DNA of 64,000 nucleotides from Clostridium bowmanii (GCF_018861315.1 NZ_JAHLDL010000009.1:84021-148020); one strand, 5' to 3'; counted from the stretch's first letter, positions 26,526 to 36,895 are shown. A program made the numbers and translations. The notes: a model not told the origin generated them from the letters alone.

Positions 26526-29500
26526 TTATTGTAATGATGGTAATTTCACAACATTAATAATATGTTTTTCTATTCTTTCAAAGCCATTAATCTTAATAAA
26601 ATCACTAATATTTGTTCCTAAATTACGTGCTGTAGATTTAAGGACAAGTACATAATCTGTTTTGTCCATTGGTAACCCTTTGATAGTAAAAGCATTACCA
26701 ATTATATATAAAGTTTTAATTGGAGTTATTAAATCTGTAATTGAGTATACTTTCACTTCTGAAATCGTAATAAAGTTAGTACTGTTCATATTCAAAGTAA
26801 TTTCTTGATTTTTCAAATCTTTAATTTCAAAAGCTAAATTAGTATTAAATCCTTTTACTATATTAATATCTCCTACTATCTCAGTAAATTTATTATTTAC
26901 AAATAACCCTGTTTTAATTTTAGTTTTATCAATGTTTCTAATTTCTAGAGACCCTTGTTCACTAATATTGCCAGCTAAATCTTTACATTGAGCATATATA
27001 GTATCATTAGTATCTACAACCACTGCTCCAGTATAATTTAACCACTTACCTGAAATGCCTATTTTATAGTCTTTAATAGCAGCATCATTTGGATAAATTA
27101 TTGTTATACTTACGTTTTCTTTTGTTTGTGTAGTTATATTAGCCCTTAGTGTTGGTGTAGATGGTACTACTGTATCTATTGTTATACTTAGTCCTACACT
27201 TACTCCACTTATATTACCCGCTATATCTTTTGATTTTGCTGTAATATTATTAACTCCATCGTTTAGTTTGTCTGCGTCTGTTATTGTTATACTAAAGTTT
27301 CCATCAACAGTTGCTTTTCCAGTTCCTATTAGATTTCCATCTTTATCATAAAGAGTAACAGTGTTATCAGGATTTGCTTTACCATTTATAGTTGGTGTAT
27401 TATCACTTGTAATATTATCTGTATTTGATATTCCTGTATCTGAAGCTGCTGCTAAGTCAAGATCTGTGGGTGCTTTTACCATACTATCTATTGTTATTAT
27501 TAATCCCGCTGATCTTGAACTTATATTTCCTGCCATGTCTTTTGCTTCTGCTGTAATAGTATAAACCGCATCAGCTAGTTCTGATGATATTGTTATGCTG
27601 AAATTTCCACTAGCATCTGTTATACCTGTGTTTAATACTATATTCCCATTATAAAGAGTAACGGTACTCCCAGGTTCTGCTTTACCATTTATAGTTGGTG
27701 TATTATCACTTGTAATATTATCTGTACTACTATCACCAGTGTCTGATGACTCAATTAAATCTAAATCTCTTGGTGCATTTGGTGGAGTTTTGTCTATTAT
27801 TATAGCTAGTGGTGATGATGCTGGACTTTCATTCTCATATCTGTCTTTTGCTTTTGCTGTAATATTATAAACTCCATCCGGTGTTAATTCATTTGTTGTT
27901 ATACTAAACTTCCCATTAGCATCTGCTATTCCAGTTCCTATTGATATATTTCCATTGTATAGAGTAACTGCACTGTTTGCTTCTGCTTCACCAGTTATTG
28001 TTGGTGTAATGTCATTTGTTAAATTATCATTATTTAATACTCCTGAATCAGATGAATCCGTTAAATCAAGTCCTGTTGGTACTTTTATGTCTTTATATGT
28101 GAGATTTATAGTCTGTATGCTTTCTGCCCCTCTTGAATCGGTAGCTACTATTTTAACTGTAACTGTATCACCAACTACTGTATAGTTATCGAAAGTATTT
28201 TTTATAGTAGTACCATTAATTACATTTCCATTATAAACCTCTCTATCTTCTATATATATTTTTACGCCTATACTAGAATCTCCTAGGTCTAAATCTTCAA
28301 TTAATGCTTCAACAAATACCTTTTTATTTTGTGATACAATATCCGTTGTTTTAGGTGAAATAACAGTAATTATTGGATTATGATTTGCACCTAAAAACGC
28401 TCTATACATAGTATTAACAAATAGCTTTTGTTCTGATACGGGGAATCCAGATGATGTATGTCCTGTTCCTGAATATGTCAAATTCCCTTTTGAATATGTG
28501 TAAAAATGATTATAACTATCATATGGATCTCTATCACTGCCTGTAAGGTTGTACCAAGGTATAACGTCTTTGTCTTCTAAATTCAGTGTATAGTATTGAT
28601 TATGTGTTGTTGCAATAGTAATCGTATCATCAAGTACATATGGGTACATAGTCATAAGACCTTCGTTTATTTTTTTTGTTGAAGTAGTTTTGTTTGGTGC
28701 ACCATTACCTAAGTCAGTGTATGGAGTTTTCTGACCAAAAGCACCTGCATATGAACTCCAGGTTGGTGAGCTTGCAAATAAAATATCATGTGTAAACATA
28801 ACACTTTGGTTTGTAGCTATAAATTTATCAAGTTCTACTTTTGCCTCAATCCCTAACCTCGCATTTCCATAAGTATCAGCAAAACCAAATAAAATCATAT
28901 CATACTTTCCATTTATTTCTTTGTATTTACTACTATTAAAAGTATTCATATCCACTACTTCAATTTTTATTTGATAATCCGTTCCATTTAAAAAACTTTG
29001 AGTCATATTGCTATTATTTAACAAACTACCAATAGTTCCACTACTGGTTACTTGAAGTACATTTACAATTACTTTTTGATCATTAAACTTAATATATCCA
29101 CTTTGTATATCTTTTTTACCACTGCTATCTATAGATTCTAAAGTCCAGTTTCTAATGCCTGATAATCCTCTTGGAAAAATATATGAAATATATCCTGACG
29201 TTGAACTCTTCGTTGCAACTACTTCAGAAGGTTCATTTATATTATTATAGTTTCCATCTAAATATAGCTTCAAATTTATATTACTACTGGCACTTGTTAC
29301 GTCATAATTCAAAATAAAAGGATTACCAGCATTATATGTCTCGCCATTTGTATAATTTCTAATGTTTAATACTGGTTTGTTTGGTGTATAATTTCGCATT
29401 AAAGTTATAACACTATTTGTATCTGTAACTACTTTTACATTAGTTTTAGTATTATTTTTGTAACTAGAAAATTTAGAGTTTAATATAGTACCTTTGAAAA

Positions 29501-29906
29501 CATCATTATGAAGTATTAGAAGATAATCTTTATTTATAAAATTATTTATAATCTCATTTGCTTTTAAATTTGTTATGTCATTCAGTATATTTTTTGTATT
29601 GTGATTTTTATTAATTATAGCGCCAGTTGCATAAGTTCCTGTACCGATGTATATAATGTCATACAATCCTTCTATTTGATTTCTATTCGCTACAAATTGT
29701 TTCATGCTCATAGTGGTTATCTTTTGTATTTCTGTAGAAGTCAGTGTTGTTAAATTTGAAGCTCCTGAATCTGTAATTTCTAGTATGCTAACATTTGATG
29801 CCAAGCTGGTGGCTGCATAAGTTGTTTTAGTATTTACCATACCCTGAAAGTTTAAAAAGACAAATGTAAATATTAACATTACACAAACTATCCTTTTGAC
29901 GTTCAT
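26526..29906 (-). CDS. Large secreted Ig-repeat surface protein at the end of the pilus locus
   Basis: A 1126-residue exported protein. Residues 1-32 are a Sec signal peptide (basic start, LIFTFVFLNF core, AAT-like cleavage near TTYAA). Residues about 40-520 resemble the DUF5057 type region found in clostridial surface proteins. Residues about 525-610 look like an Ig/cadherin-like domain, followed by three homologous 100-residue Ig-like repeats, each starting with a DLD/E-SSDTG-like motif and containing DNTPTI-G-A and VTLY-G. A further Ig-like segment and a C-terminal domain complete it. No LPXTG or membrane anchor is present. Its position as last gene after the minor pilins suggests a pilus-associated adhesin or tip protein, which is inference. 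Confidence 0.75.
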   Translation of the reverse strand: MNVKRIVCVMLIFTFVFLNFQGMVNTKTTYAATSLASNVSILEITDSGASNLTTLTSTEIQKITTMSMKQFVANRNQIEGLYDIIYIGTGTYATGAIINKNHNTKNILNDITNLKANEIINNFINKDYLLILHNDVFKGTILNSKFSSYKNNTKTNVKVVTDTNSVITLMRNYTPNKPVLNIRNYTNGETYNAGNPFILNYDVTSASSNINLKLYLDGNYNNINEPSEVVATKSSTSGYISYIFPRGLSGIRNWTLESIDSSGKKDIQSGYIKFNDQKVIVNVLQVTSSGTIGSLLNNSNMTQSFLNGTDYQIKIEVVDMNTFNSSKYKEINGKYDMILFGFADTYGNARLGIEAKVELDKFIATNQSVMFTHDILFASSPTWSSYAGAFGQKTPYTDLGNGAPNKTTSTKKINEGLMTMYPYVLDDTITIATTHNQYYTLNLEDKDVIPWYNLTGSDRDPYDSYNHFYTYSKGNLTYSGTGHTSSGFPVSEQKLFVNTMYRAFLGANHNPIITVISPKTTDIVSQNKKVFVEALIEDLDLGDSSIGVKIYIEDREVYNGNVINGTTIKNTFDNYTVVGDTVTVKIVATDSRGAESIQTINLTYKDIKVPTGLDLTDSSDSGVLNNDNLTNDITPTITGEAEANSAVTLYNGNISIGTGIADANGKFSITTNELTPDGVYNITAKAKDRYENESPASSPLAIIIDKTPPNAPRDLDLIESSDTGDSSTDNITSDNTPTINGKAEPGSTVTLYNGNIVLNTGITDASGNFSITISSELADAVYTITAEAKDMAGNISSRSAGLIITIDSMVKAPTDLDLAAASDTGISNTDNITSDNTPTINGKANPDNTVTLYDKDGNLIGTGKATVDGNFSITITDADKLNDGVNNITAKSKDIAGNISGVSVGLSITIDTVVPSTPTLRANITTQTKENVSITIIYPNDAAIKDYKIGISGKWLNYTGAVVVDTNDTIYAQCKDLAGNISEQGSLEIRNIDKTKIKTGLFVNNKFTEIVGDINIVKGFNTNLAFEIKDLKNQEITLNMNSTNFITISEVKVYSITDLITPIKTLYIIGNAFTIKGLPMDKTDYVLVLKSTARNLGTNISDFIKINGFERIEKHIINVVKLPSLQ
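27170..28085 (-). repeat. Three tandem 300-bp coding repeats
   Basis: Three in-frame units of about 306 bp encode Ig-like domains starting at VPTGLDLTDSSDSG, APRDLDLIESSDTG and APTDLDLAAASDTG. The shared DNA block TTATCACTTGTAATATTATC (plus-strand reading) recurs in units two and three, so copy-number change by recombination is possible. Confidence 0.8.
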
Positions 29907-30155
29907 CTTTACCCCTCCTTATTTTGTTATTACTATATAAACTATTTATCTAAACAAATCTCCTATCCTATACCACCTTCACTTTATAATATGTGAAAAG
30001 CTATACAAATTATTTACCCTATCTCATTTTAATGTTTTGGTTATCATTTATAGTCTTCTTGTCTACTTCAACATAAGCTGGCATACCTATAAATTCAAAG
30101 TGATTAATTACTCTCTTTGTCAAATATCAACAACAAGTTCGGATTATGTTTTTAT

Positions 30156-30689
30156 CTAGTTTCTAAAATATATTTCGCTTTTTACAATTTTATCTTCGTT
30201 ATCTCTAATTCCTCCCTCAAAGGCTATTTCAATTTCAATTCCTATAACCTTTGTACCACTTCCATTTGTTGTGATCTCTTTACAAATAACATATTCAACC
30301 AAATTTGCTATTTCTATTTTGCCCTCGTCAACTCCATTATCAATCGTATCTAACATTAGCTTATTGTCTTCTACAGTAAATGTGTACTCAGTGTACTCCG
30401 TGTGTTCCATTACTAAATTCTTAGTTAATTTTAAATATTCCACACTATTATCTATTTTTTCATCGGTACCTGCAGTGCTTATTTTTACACTACTAGATTC
30501 CATACCAATATTAGTTATTTTTTCAATAGCTTTTTCAGCTTGAGTCTGAATTTCTACTTCTGTGGATACCCTATTCAAAGATTTATAATCTGATAAAAAA
30601 AAGGAATATATAGCAGTCATAACTATTGATAAAATTGCCATAGATATTATAAGTTCTACAAGTGTAAATCCTTTTTTATTTCTATACAT
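30156..30689 (-). CDS. Minor prepilin with N-terminal methylation motif
   Basis: Type IV pilin-like protein of 177 residues. A short basic leader ending in KKG is followed by FTLVELIISMAILSIVMTAIYSFF, with Phe at +1 and Glu at +5 of the mature protein: the type III signal cut and methylated by prepilin peptidase. The rest is a globular region. It likely corresponds to a PilW/PilJ-position minor pilin that primes or caps the pilus. ATG at 30689 is preferred, 11 bases after AGGAG; a GTG at 30698 is possible. It lies 14 bp after the preceding gene. Confidence 0.85.
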   Translation of the reverse strand: MYRNKKGFTLVELIISMAILSIVMTAIYSFFLSDYKSLNRVSTEVEIQTQAEKAIEKITNIGMESSSVKISTAGTDEKIDNSVEYLKLTKNLVMEHTEYTEYTFTVEDNKLMLDTIDNGVDEGKIEIANLVEYVICKEITTNGSGTKVIGIEIEIAFEGGIRDNEDKIVKSEIYFRN

Positions 30690-30703
30690 TCCTATCACTG
30701 CTC

Positions 30704-32992
30704 CTATTTAATTATTGTCCAATTTTTAATCATTATTAGGTTATTCTTTTGTATAAGCTTATCAGCATCTATTTTTAATCCATAGGATGAATTAATAAAT
30801 GTATCATATGACTCTTCTACATTTTTTGTATTATCATTAATAAATACACCGTTGAAAAGCTCATTATAATTACTAAGTATTAGTTGGCTAATATATGTTC
30901 TGTCGTATTCAAGCTTTTTTTCTTCAGAACCCTGGACTGTTAAGTTTCCTCCAACAATTATAGTGCCTGTAAAATCCATTCCACCCTTTATTGTCAAATC
31001 TCCAGTTATAATTACTATCCCTTTCTTAGCAGCCTTTTTAGCATCCGAATTGAAATCTAAAATATAATTTCCTTTATGAATAAGGATAAGTTCTTCGTTT
31101 TCCAATTTATCATTTTCTACTAGTTTACTGCTATCTATCTTGCATGCATCCGTTGAATTATTTCCAAATATATCATTGGTTTTCTCTGGGTAGGTATCTC
31201 TTTTTTCTTTTTCACTAACCGGAATTTTAACCTTAGCTCCCATATTGTTAACCATCTTATTAAATTCATTTCTTTTTTCAACTATATACTGTTCTTTATC
31301 AATAAGGACATGTTGTGGTGTGATTATTCCATTAGAAACAATTGCGCCAGTATTGATTGTTTCAGCACCTAGAGTCACTCCATTAAGAATTAGACCGCTT
31401 CCACCTTCTTTAGCTTTATATTCATCATCATAAGCTTTAAAATAAATGCTTTTCTCTTGTGCAAGTAAGGGTCTTTTTTCAGTATTAAGACTTGATACTA
31501 CTGTAAGTGGGTCAAAATTTTCAAAAATTATATTACTTTCATCAAGCTTTACATCATTTTTTCCAACAATATTACCTGTAAGTGGGTAGGTATAAGCTCT
31601 ATAATTTCCCTTTATAGCTACCGATTCACCAGTTTGATATTGACCTGTTTCTAATATAAATGAATTCACATAAGGAATATCAATATAACCAACTCCACTA
31701 ATAATACTATCCCCTGCAATTGATAGGGTGGAACTAAGGTTTAAAGCTGTATCTGAATCTGCATTAACAATAATAGTACTGGATTTATTTGCTTTTCCAA
31801 ATGCAGTGTTCCCCTTTTCACCTAAACTATCCATGCTACCATCATCAATCCCATAAAAACCACCTTTAATATCAACAGTACTATCATTAGCATTCAATTC
31901 CAAATCATCAGTAGTATATACAGAGCCACTTTCAACCGGACTAGACATTTTTTCAACTTTTAATTCAGATCCAATAGCTGTCTCATTAACTATTACGTTT
32001 TTAGCAAATATATTACCCCAGATGGTGTTATCACTCTTTTGGTTTATTGTAAAGTCCTCTGCTGTAGATATATTACCTATTATCCTTGCAGTAGATTTTT
32101 CAGCATTAAAATTTATTCCACCATTTGCTCCATTTATTCCTTTAACATATATATCTGCTGGAATATCTACGCCACTTTTGTTCTCTCCTACAATTAAATT
32201 TCCTTCTTCAACAAACATATTTCCATCTACCGCTAAAGCTTTTGACCAAACCATGTTAGGAATTCTAATAGTATTCATATCAACGTTGTACTCCTGTCCA
32301 TACTCTGGTACAGATACATCATAAGTAGCTCCTATTATTTTTTCTATCCCTTTATCATCCTTAAAGATGGATTTTAACTTTACACTTAATAACTCCGTTA
32401 CAAAGCTCTGCTTAGGCCCAACTAAAGTAACACTTGGCTTTTTTTCTGATAATTTATAACTATAGTCACCCTTTAAAATAACACTTCCAGCAGCATCCAC
32501 GTCAAATAGATTAGCTTCAATATATTTCTTGTACTCTGCCTTAAATCTTATTTTTTGTTCTTTTTTTAATTCATAAGTAGTAAATATTCCATTTGAATCC
32601 ACAGTAATATAGTCATTGCCATAATGAACCCTATCCCAATTTGTTTCCCACTCTACTTCCCAAGTTGATTTTTCTTTCGGATTATTGATTATTTCTTGTG
32701 CTTTTGCCTGTTGCTTTTCAATCTCTTTGTCCATCTCACCTTTAGTGAATACCTCAACCTCTGTATTACTATAATTAATTGCATTATCTATTACACTACC
32801 AATGATTTTATATGACTCATCAATTCCAGCTTCAGATGCATAGAGATTTTCTTTTACTTTCCCTTTAACAAAATTATACTTATAATTAGACAATGTTAGT
32901 CCTAAAAAAGCAGTGCCTAATAAGCTCAAAACAGAAAAAATTATCAAAACTAAAATCAATGAAGAACCTTTTTTACATCTTCTCATTCCCAT
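30704..32992 (-). CDS. Large PilX/GspK-like pilus assembly protein
   Basis: A 762-residue protein with a short basic leader (MRRCKKG), then SSLILVLIIFSVLSLLGTAFLGLTL, a pilin-like hydrophobic helix without the usual Glu at +5. That pattern is typical of PilX/GspK minor pilins. It is far longer than ordinary PilX; the long exported part is rich in G, N, T and V, and near residues 660-700 has GIVIITGDLTIKGG and IIVGGNLTVQG, repeats like those of polymer-forming beta-solenoids. It probably sits at the pilus tip or base. ATG at 32992 has AGGGA six bases upstream. Confidence 0.78.
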   Translation of the reverse strand: MGMRRCKKGSSLILVLIIFSVLSLLGTAFLGLTLSNYKYNFVKGKVKENLYASEAGIDESYKIIGSVIDNAINYSNTEVEVFTKGEMDKEIEKQQAKAQEIINNPKEKSTWEVEWETNWDRVHYGNDYITVDSNGIFTTYELKKEQKIRFKAEYKKYIEANLFDVDAAGSVILKGDYSYKLSEKKPSVTLVGPKQSFVTELLSVKLKSIFKDDKGIEKIIGATYDVSVPEYGQEYNVDMNTIRIPNMVWSKALAVDGNMFVEEGNLIVGENKSGVDIPADIYVKGINGANGGINFNAEKSTARIIGNISTAEDFTINQKSDNTIWGNIFAKNVIVNETAIGSELKVEKMSSPVESGSVYTTDDLELNANDSTVDIKGGFYGIDDGSMDSLGEKGNTAFGKANKSSTIIVNADSDTALNLSSTLSIAGDSIISGVGYIDIPYVNSFILETGQYQTGESVAIKGNYRAYTYPLTGNIVGKNDVKLDESNIIFENFDPLTVVSSLNTEKRPLLAQEKSIYFKAYDDEYKAKEGGSGLILNGVTLGAETINTGAIVSNGIITPQHVLIDKEQYIVEKRNEFNKMVNNMGAKVKIPVSEKEKRDTYPEKTNDIFGNNSTDACKIDSSKLVENDKLENEELILIHKGNYILDFNSDAKKAAKKGIVIITGDLTIKGGMDFTGTIIVGGNLTVQGSEEKKLEYDRTYISQLILSNYNELFNGVFINDNTKNVEESYDTFINSSYGLKIDADKLIQKNNLIMIKNWTIIK

Positions 32993-33016
32993 ATCACATC
33001 CCTAGTTTATGTAAGT

Positions 33017-33820
33017 TTAAGAAATTTTTTTATATCCTTTCAATTCCTGAAGTATTTCAGTAGTACCCATTTTTCTAATCTCTACCTTAACTTCATAAAG
33101 TCTATATATAGGCCCAGTGCTATTAGATAAATCAGATGGATCAATACTGTAATACTCAGCATTACCGATATATTGGTTAAATTCGAATTGTGAACTATCG
33201 TCCTGTTTTATAAAGTGTAATTTTAATTTGTACTTGCTACTAAAATTCAAAATATCCATTTTCAACTTATCTTTTGATAAATAAATTTTAATATTAATTT
33301 CCGGATTTATCCTTGCATCTAGGGGAAAGTTGTAAACCCCATCTAGTCCCAGATCTAGACTACTATCATCAGATTTAATTTTAACAATTGAATTGCTATC
33401 AACCGTGCCCAAATCTTTTATTATAATACCAACACTCTTATCATAAATTCCAATATTTGAATAATCAAACTTCATCACAATATCTGCATCAGCATCCTTA
33501 ATAATACTAAACTCATCAACTACTTGACTCTCAGAAGGTTTGATTAAAGTTTCTGTTATTTCATAACTACCCTCAGTACGATTTTTAGTTAACACATTTC
33601 CTACTTGAGTATAACCAACAATAATATACTTAGGAGACTTTATTCCCTCCATCTCCTTTTGAGCTAAGGATAATGCCTGCATCTTTTCATCTGACTTTTT
33701 ATTCATTTTCACACTATTTAAGGTTAATGACAAAATAGGACCAATAATTATTGATAGAATAGCTATACTCACAATAATTTCTATTAAAGTAAGACCTTTT
33801 TTACTTTTTATAAACTTCAT
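33017..33820 (-). CDS. PilV-like minor prepilin
   Basis: Type IV pilin-like protein of 267 residues. Leader MKFIKSKKG is followed by LTLIEIIVSIAILSIIIGPILSLTL, with Glu at +5 of the mature form. The remaining 230 residues are beta-rich (VGYTQVGNVLTKNRTEGSYEITETL) and should form the exposed head. Order between pilO and the PilX-like gene matches minor-pilin clusters in other clostridia. Expected to be processed by a PilD peptidase, which is not in this window. Confidence 0.85.
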   Translation of the reverse strand: MKFIKSKKGLTLIEIIVSIAILSIIIGPILSLTLNSVKMNKKSDEKMQALSLAQKEMEGIKSPKYIIVGYTQVGNVLTKNRTEGSYEITETLIKPSESQVVDEFSIIKDADADIVMKFDYSNIGIYDKSVGIIIKDLGTVDSNSIVKIKSDDSSLDLGLDGVYNFPLDARINPEINIKIYLSKDKLKMDILNFSSKYKLKLHFIKQDDSSQFEFNQYIGNAEYYSIDPSDLSNSTGPIYRLYEVKVEIRKMGTTEILQELKGYKKIS

Positions 33821-33836
33821 AGTCTCTCCTCATTTA

Positions 33837-35078
33837 CTATCTATTGACCAAAACGTTACCTTTTTCTTTTAATATATTAACTCTTGGCTTCACTGTATCA
33901 TCATTTTGAACATTAACCACAACAGTCTTGTCAGTATCATTAAAGATTTTTATATTTGCACCAGCAAGATCTGTTTCTCCACCTCTCTTTTGAGAGAAAA
34001 TTTCCAGATTAATATTTTCTGATGATAAAACAAATTCATTGACACTATTAAAATCCTTTGGATACGCCTCTATACTTGTTTTATACTTATAGTAATACTT
34101 GTCACCCTTTTTACTAAAGTGGAATTCCACTGCCTCCACACCTATGTTATCTGCATATACATATGAACTTGTAGAATTATCTTCAGCTTTTCCTATTCTT
34201 ATAGTAGGTAAATCCGACGTAATAGGTTTTGCACTCATTACAAAATCATTTTTAACCTCAACCTTCTTCTTTGTAGTTACATTAACAGACGTAACTGCAC
34301 CTTCAAAAGGATTTTCCTTACCACTTGGCACTTTATAATCCCACTTAAAATCATCATTATTAATAAGCTTTGGAACACCATAAAACTGTACTATAACATT
34401 TCCTGATACAATATTGCCCTCTGCCGCTACTATATTTATATTATTTATAATTATCTTTTTATCGTAATTTTCTACTTGCTTTATAAAGCTTATAAGTTCC
34501 TCATATATGCCTTTAAATTCAAGTGTAACTTGCATTGTATATGCACCTACAAGCTTTGTATTAACAGTTTTAGTAGTTGCAGTATTTGTTTCTACCTTAG
34601 TAGTATTTGTCTTTTCTGTAATCGCTTCTTTGTTTAAAGTACTATTAAAGTCATTTACTAACTTGTCCAATTCATTGATAGTAATTTTTTCATTAGTTGC
34701 CGTATTAGTTTTGCTCTTATCTTCTTCTGTGTTATTACTACTCACTTCTGAAAAACCTAATACCTCTGCTTGAAGCTTACTTTCTTTAATCATTTTATCT
34801 AAAACCACAATGATTTCTTCCTGCTGTATTGATGGAAATAGCATATCTGTTTTACTAAATATTTTCGCATTTAAAATTTTATACTGTTCATTTTTTTCAC
34901 TTTTTGATGCAATCTTAGCTTTAACTTGCTCCCATTTTTGCGAATACGTATCTCTACTGACTTTTAACTGCACTATCTTTTGATTTTGAGGTATGTAAAA
35001 AAATTTGTAAAAACAGTAACCTAATAACACTATTAATAAAGTTCCTATTAGCATTTGTTCCCTTTTAGTTACCTTCAT
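33837..35078 (-). CDS. pilO: PilO-like pilus assembly protein
   Basis: Inner-membrane alignment-complex component, 413 residues. One membrane segment near residues 10-30 (MLIGTLLIVLLGYCFYKFFY) is followed by a coiled coil (about 32-70) and a PilO-like ferredoxin fold to about 210. A Thr-rich linker (near 105-150) and an extra C-terminal domain of about 180 residues make it longer than the usual 200-residue PilO. The ATG at 35078 lies inside the end of pilN, overlapping by 14 bp; AAAGG stands 12 bases upstream, slightly far. It partners PilN and PilM. Confidence 0.8.
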   Translation of the reverse strand: MKVTKREQMLIGTLLIVLLGYCFYKFFYIPQNQKIVQLKVSRDTYSQKWEQVKAKIASKSEKNEQYKILNAKIFSKTDMLFPSIQQEEIIVVLDKMIKESKLQAEVLGFSEVSSNNTEEDKSKTNTATNEKITINELDKLVNDFNSTLNKEAITEKTNTTKVETNTATTKTVNTKLVGAYTMQVTLEFKGIYEELISFIKQVENYDKKIIINNINIVAAEGNIVSGNVIVQFYGVPKLINNDDFKWDYKVPSGKENPFEGAVTSVNVTTKKKVEVKNDFVMSAKPITSDLPTIRIGKAEDNSTSSYVYADNIGVEAVEFHFSKKGDKYYYKYKTSIEAYPKDFNSVNEFVLSSENINLEIFSQKRGGETDLAGANIKIFNDTDKTVVVNVQNDDTVKPRVNILKEKGNVLVNR

Positions 35079-35646
35079 AATTATCAACATCCTTTAAAGT
35101 ACAACTTATACTAAAAGTTAAATTTTTATTATCTACTGATGAAGAATTTATATTAGCGATATTAACATCTTTCACCACATCTAAATTTCTTAAAGCTCGT
35201 TCAAATACGGCTATTGTTTCTCTATCTTTTCCTTCAGCTTGAAGTTGTACTCCACTGGCATCCAAAGCTATAATTTTAAAATACACCCCTTCAGGAACGC
35301 AAGTATTTATTTTATTTACTAATTTACTACCTAAAAAATTACTATTAATTATTCCATCACTAATATTTGTAACTATACCATAGTACTGATTCATTATAGC
35401 TAATTTTTTTTCTTCATTTTCTATCTCTTTCAGCTTAGCAATATTATCTTTTGTATTTAAATTTTGCTGTATATCAGCTATTTCTGAATTTAGCTTATTT
35501 ATATTAAAATAATTAAATGCATAAGTAAATACAACGAATAATACTAAAGCTGTAGATAAAATAACAGCATAAAAATATTCTTTTTTAAAATCTTTTTTAC
35601 CTCCCTTATAAGGAGCAAAAAAGTTAAAATCCTTCATAAGTTTCAC
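35065..35646 (-). CDS. pilN: PilN-like pilus assembly protein
   Basis: Bitopic membrane protein of 193 residues. N-terminal cytoplasmic part MKDFNFFAPY is the conserved PilM-binding type peptide, then a membrane segment (FYAVILSTALVLFVVFTYAF, near 27-46), a coiled coil and an exported small alpha/beta domain (VYFKIIALDASGVQLQAEGK). It should dimerise with PilO and connect cytoplasmic PilM to the pilus base. The start touches the pilM stop and its end overlaps pilO. Confidence 0.85.
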   Translation of the reverse strand: MKLMKDFNFFAPYKGGKKDFKKEYFYAVILSTALVLFVVFTYAFNYFNINKLNSEIADIQQNLNTKDNIAKLKEIENEEKKLAIMNQYYGIVTNISDGIINSNFLGSKLVNKINTCVPEGVYFKIIALDASGVQLQAEGKDRETIAVFERALRNLDVVKDVNIANINSSSVDNKNLTFSISCTLKDVDNYEGN

Positions 35647-36732
35647 CTACCTCAATCTTATTATCGCTCCTATAGCATTTAAATACATGCTTAATTCAGC
35701 ATCTATAATAGATGAATCTACTTTAGATGTATTTAGCTTAGAACAGTTTACATTACTTAAACTTTGTATTTTAGTAACCGGTAAGTTCAATATTTCTTTT
35801 ATAAATGTTTCTATACCCTTAATATTTGAACTTCCTCCATAAATATATATCTTGTCTACTTTATTTCCTTGATCCTTATTTTTATAATAGTTAATCATTC
35901 TTTCTATTTCTTCAGTCCAATTTCTTACTTGTGCTTTTGCAATATCGTTTACGGTTGAACTTTGCCTATCACTTGAAGCTTCACTTTCTAAATTACATTG
36001 TTCAAGCTTTTGATCCTCAGCTTCCTCTTCCGATATGGATAATTGCTTAGCAATATCTATATCTATATTAGAGCCACCATAATTAATAATTCTAGTAAAC
36101 TGTACATTCCCATCTGAAATAATATTAACATTTATAAAATCATATCCTAAATCTATAACCCCAACAGTATCTTCTAAACTGTAATTTTCATCATTAACTT
36201 TTATATTTTCAATAAATAACTTATTAATACTATTTGAACTAATATCTAATGCCACTGCATTACCCTTTAATTCCTTTACTAAATTATAATATCCCTCTGC
36301 CATAATTTTAGGATATACTACTACTGTAACTTTAGCTTGTTTTATACCGTCCTCTTCAAACTCTTCTAATATTTTATATTGCATTATATAATCATCAAAC
36401 ATTATTGGTAAATATCTTTCCATCTGAAACTTAATTATAGAGTTCATATCTTCCTTTTTAGCAACTGGAATATCAATGTCTCTAGTTATAACTGTTGTGC
36501 TTTTTGTGGTGATTATAATACTTTTACTTCTTATATTTTCCTTTTGCAACACATCTGAAATTTCATTTTTAAATTTAGTTATATCTATAATATTCCCATC
36601 ATGATAACATCCTACTGGAGTAGTCATTGTGATGGTTTTTTCTATGATTACATTTTTTTTACTCTGAGTTCCTAGAACTATTTTTGTGTCTTTTGAACCT
36701 ATGTCTATGGATAGGACTTTTGAGTTGAACAT
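35647..36732 (-). CDS. pilM: PilM, actin-like pilus assembly ATPase fold
   Basis: Cytoplasmic actin-fold protein of 361 residues. Phosphate-binding loops of the family are visible: LSIDIGSKDTKIVLG near residue 6, VGVIDLGYDFINVNII near 185 and IYIYGGSSNIKGIETFI near 305. It binds the N-terminus of PilN and the PilC/PilB platform. GAGGTGACCACC gives the RBS. A strong hairpin ends about 50 bp ahead of it (36781-36829) and a 404-bp gap separates it from pilA, suggesting a separate promoter or processed transcript for the assembly genes. Confidence 0.9.
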   Translation of the reverse strand: MFNSKVLSIDIGSKDTKIVLGTQSKKNVIIEKTITMTTPVGCYHDGNIIDITKFKNEISDVLQKENIRSKSIIITTKSTTVITRDIDIPVAKKEDMNSIIKFQMERYLPIMFDDYIMQYKILEEFEEDGIKQAKVTVVVYPKIMAEGYYNLVKELKGNAVALDISSNSINKLFIENIKVNDENYSLEDTVGVIDLGYDFINVNIISDGNVQFTRIINYGGSNIDIDIAKQLSISEEEAEDQKLEQCNLESEASSDRQSSTVNDIAKAQVRNWTEEIERMINYYKNKDQGNKVDKIYIYGGSSNIKGIETFIKEILNLPVTKIQSLSNVNCSKLNTSKVDSSIIDAELSMYLNAIGAIIRLR

Positions 36733-36780
36733 TGGTGGTCACCTCTTTTTTAGTTTGTTTAGTTAAAATATTTAATATAT

Positions 36781-36829
36781 ACTTCCAGTTTTTGTTACAT
36801 GCCATGAGGTGGTAACAAGAACTGGAAGT
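36781..36829. terminator. Strong hairpin upstream of pilM
   Basis: ACTTCCAGTT (36781-36790) pairs with AACTGGAAGT (36820-36829) and inner GTTAC/GTAAC (36794-36798, 36812-36816). T5 follows only on the plus strand. On the pilus transcript (minus) no T run follows, so there it is more likely a processing or stabilising hairpin. Confidence 0.6.
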
Positions 36830-36895
36830 TTTTATTTTCTCATGTTTTTACTATAGGCATAATTCGTGGTACACATTAATATTTTCATTCACAGT

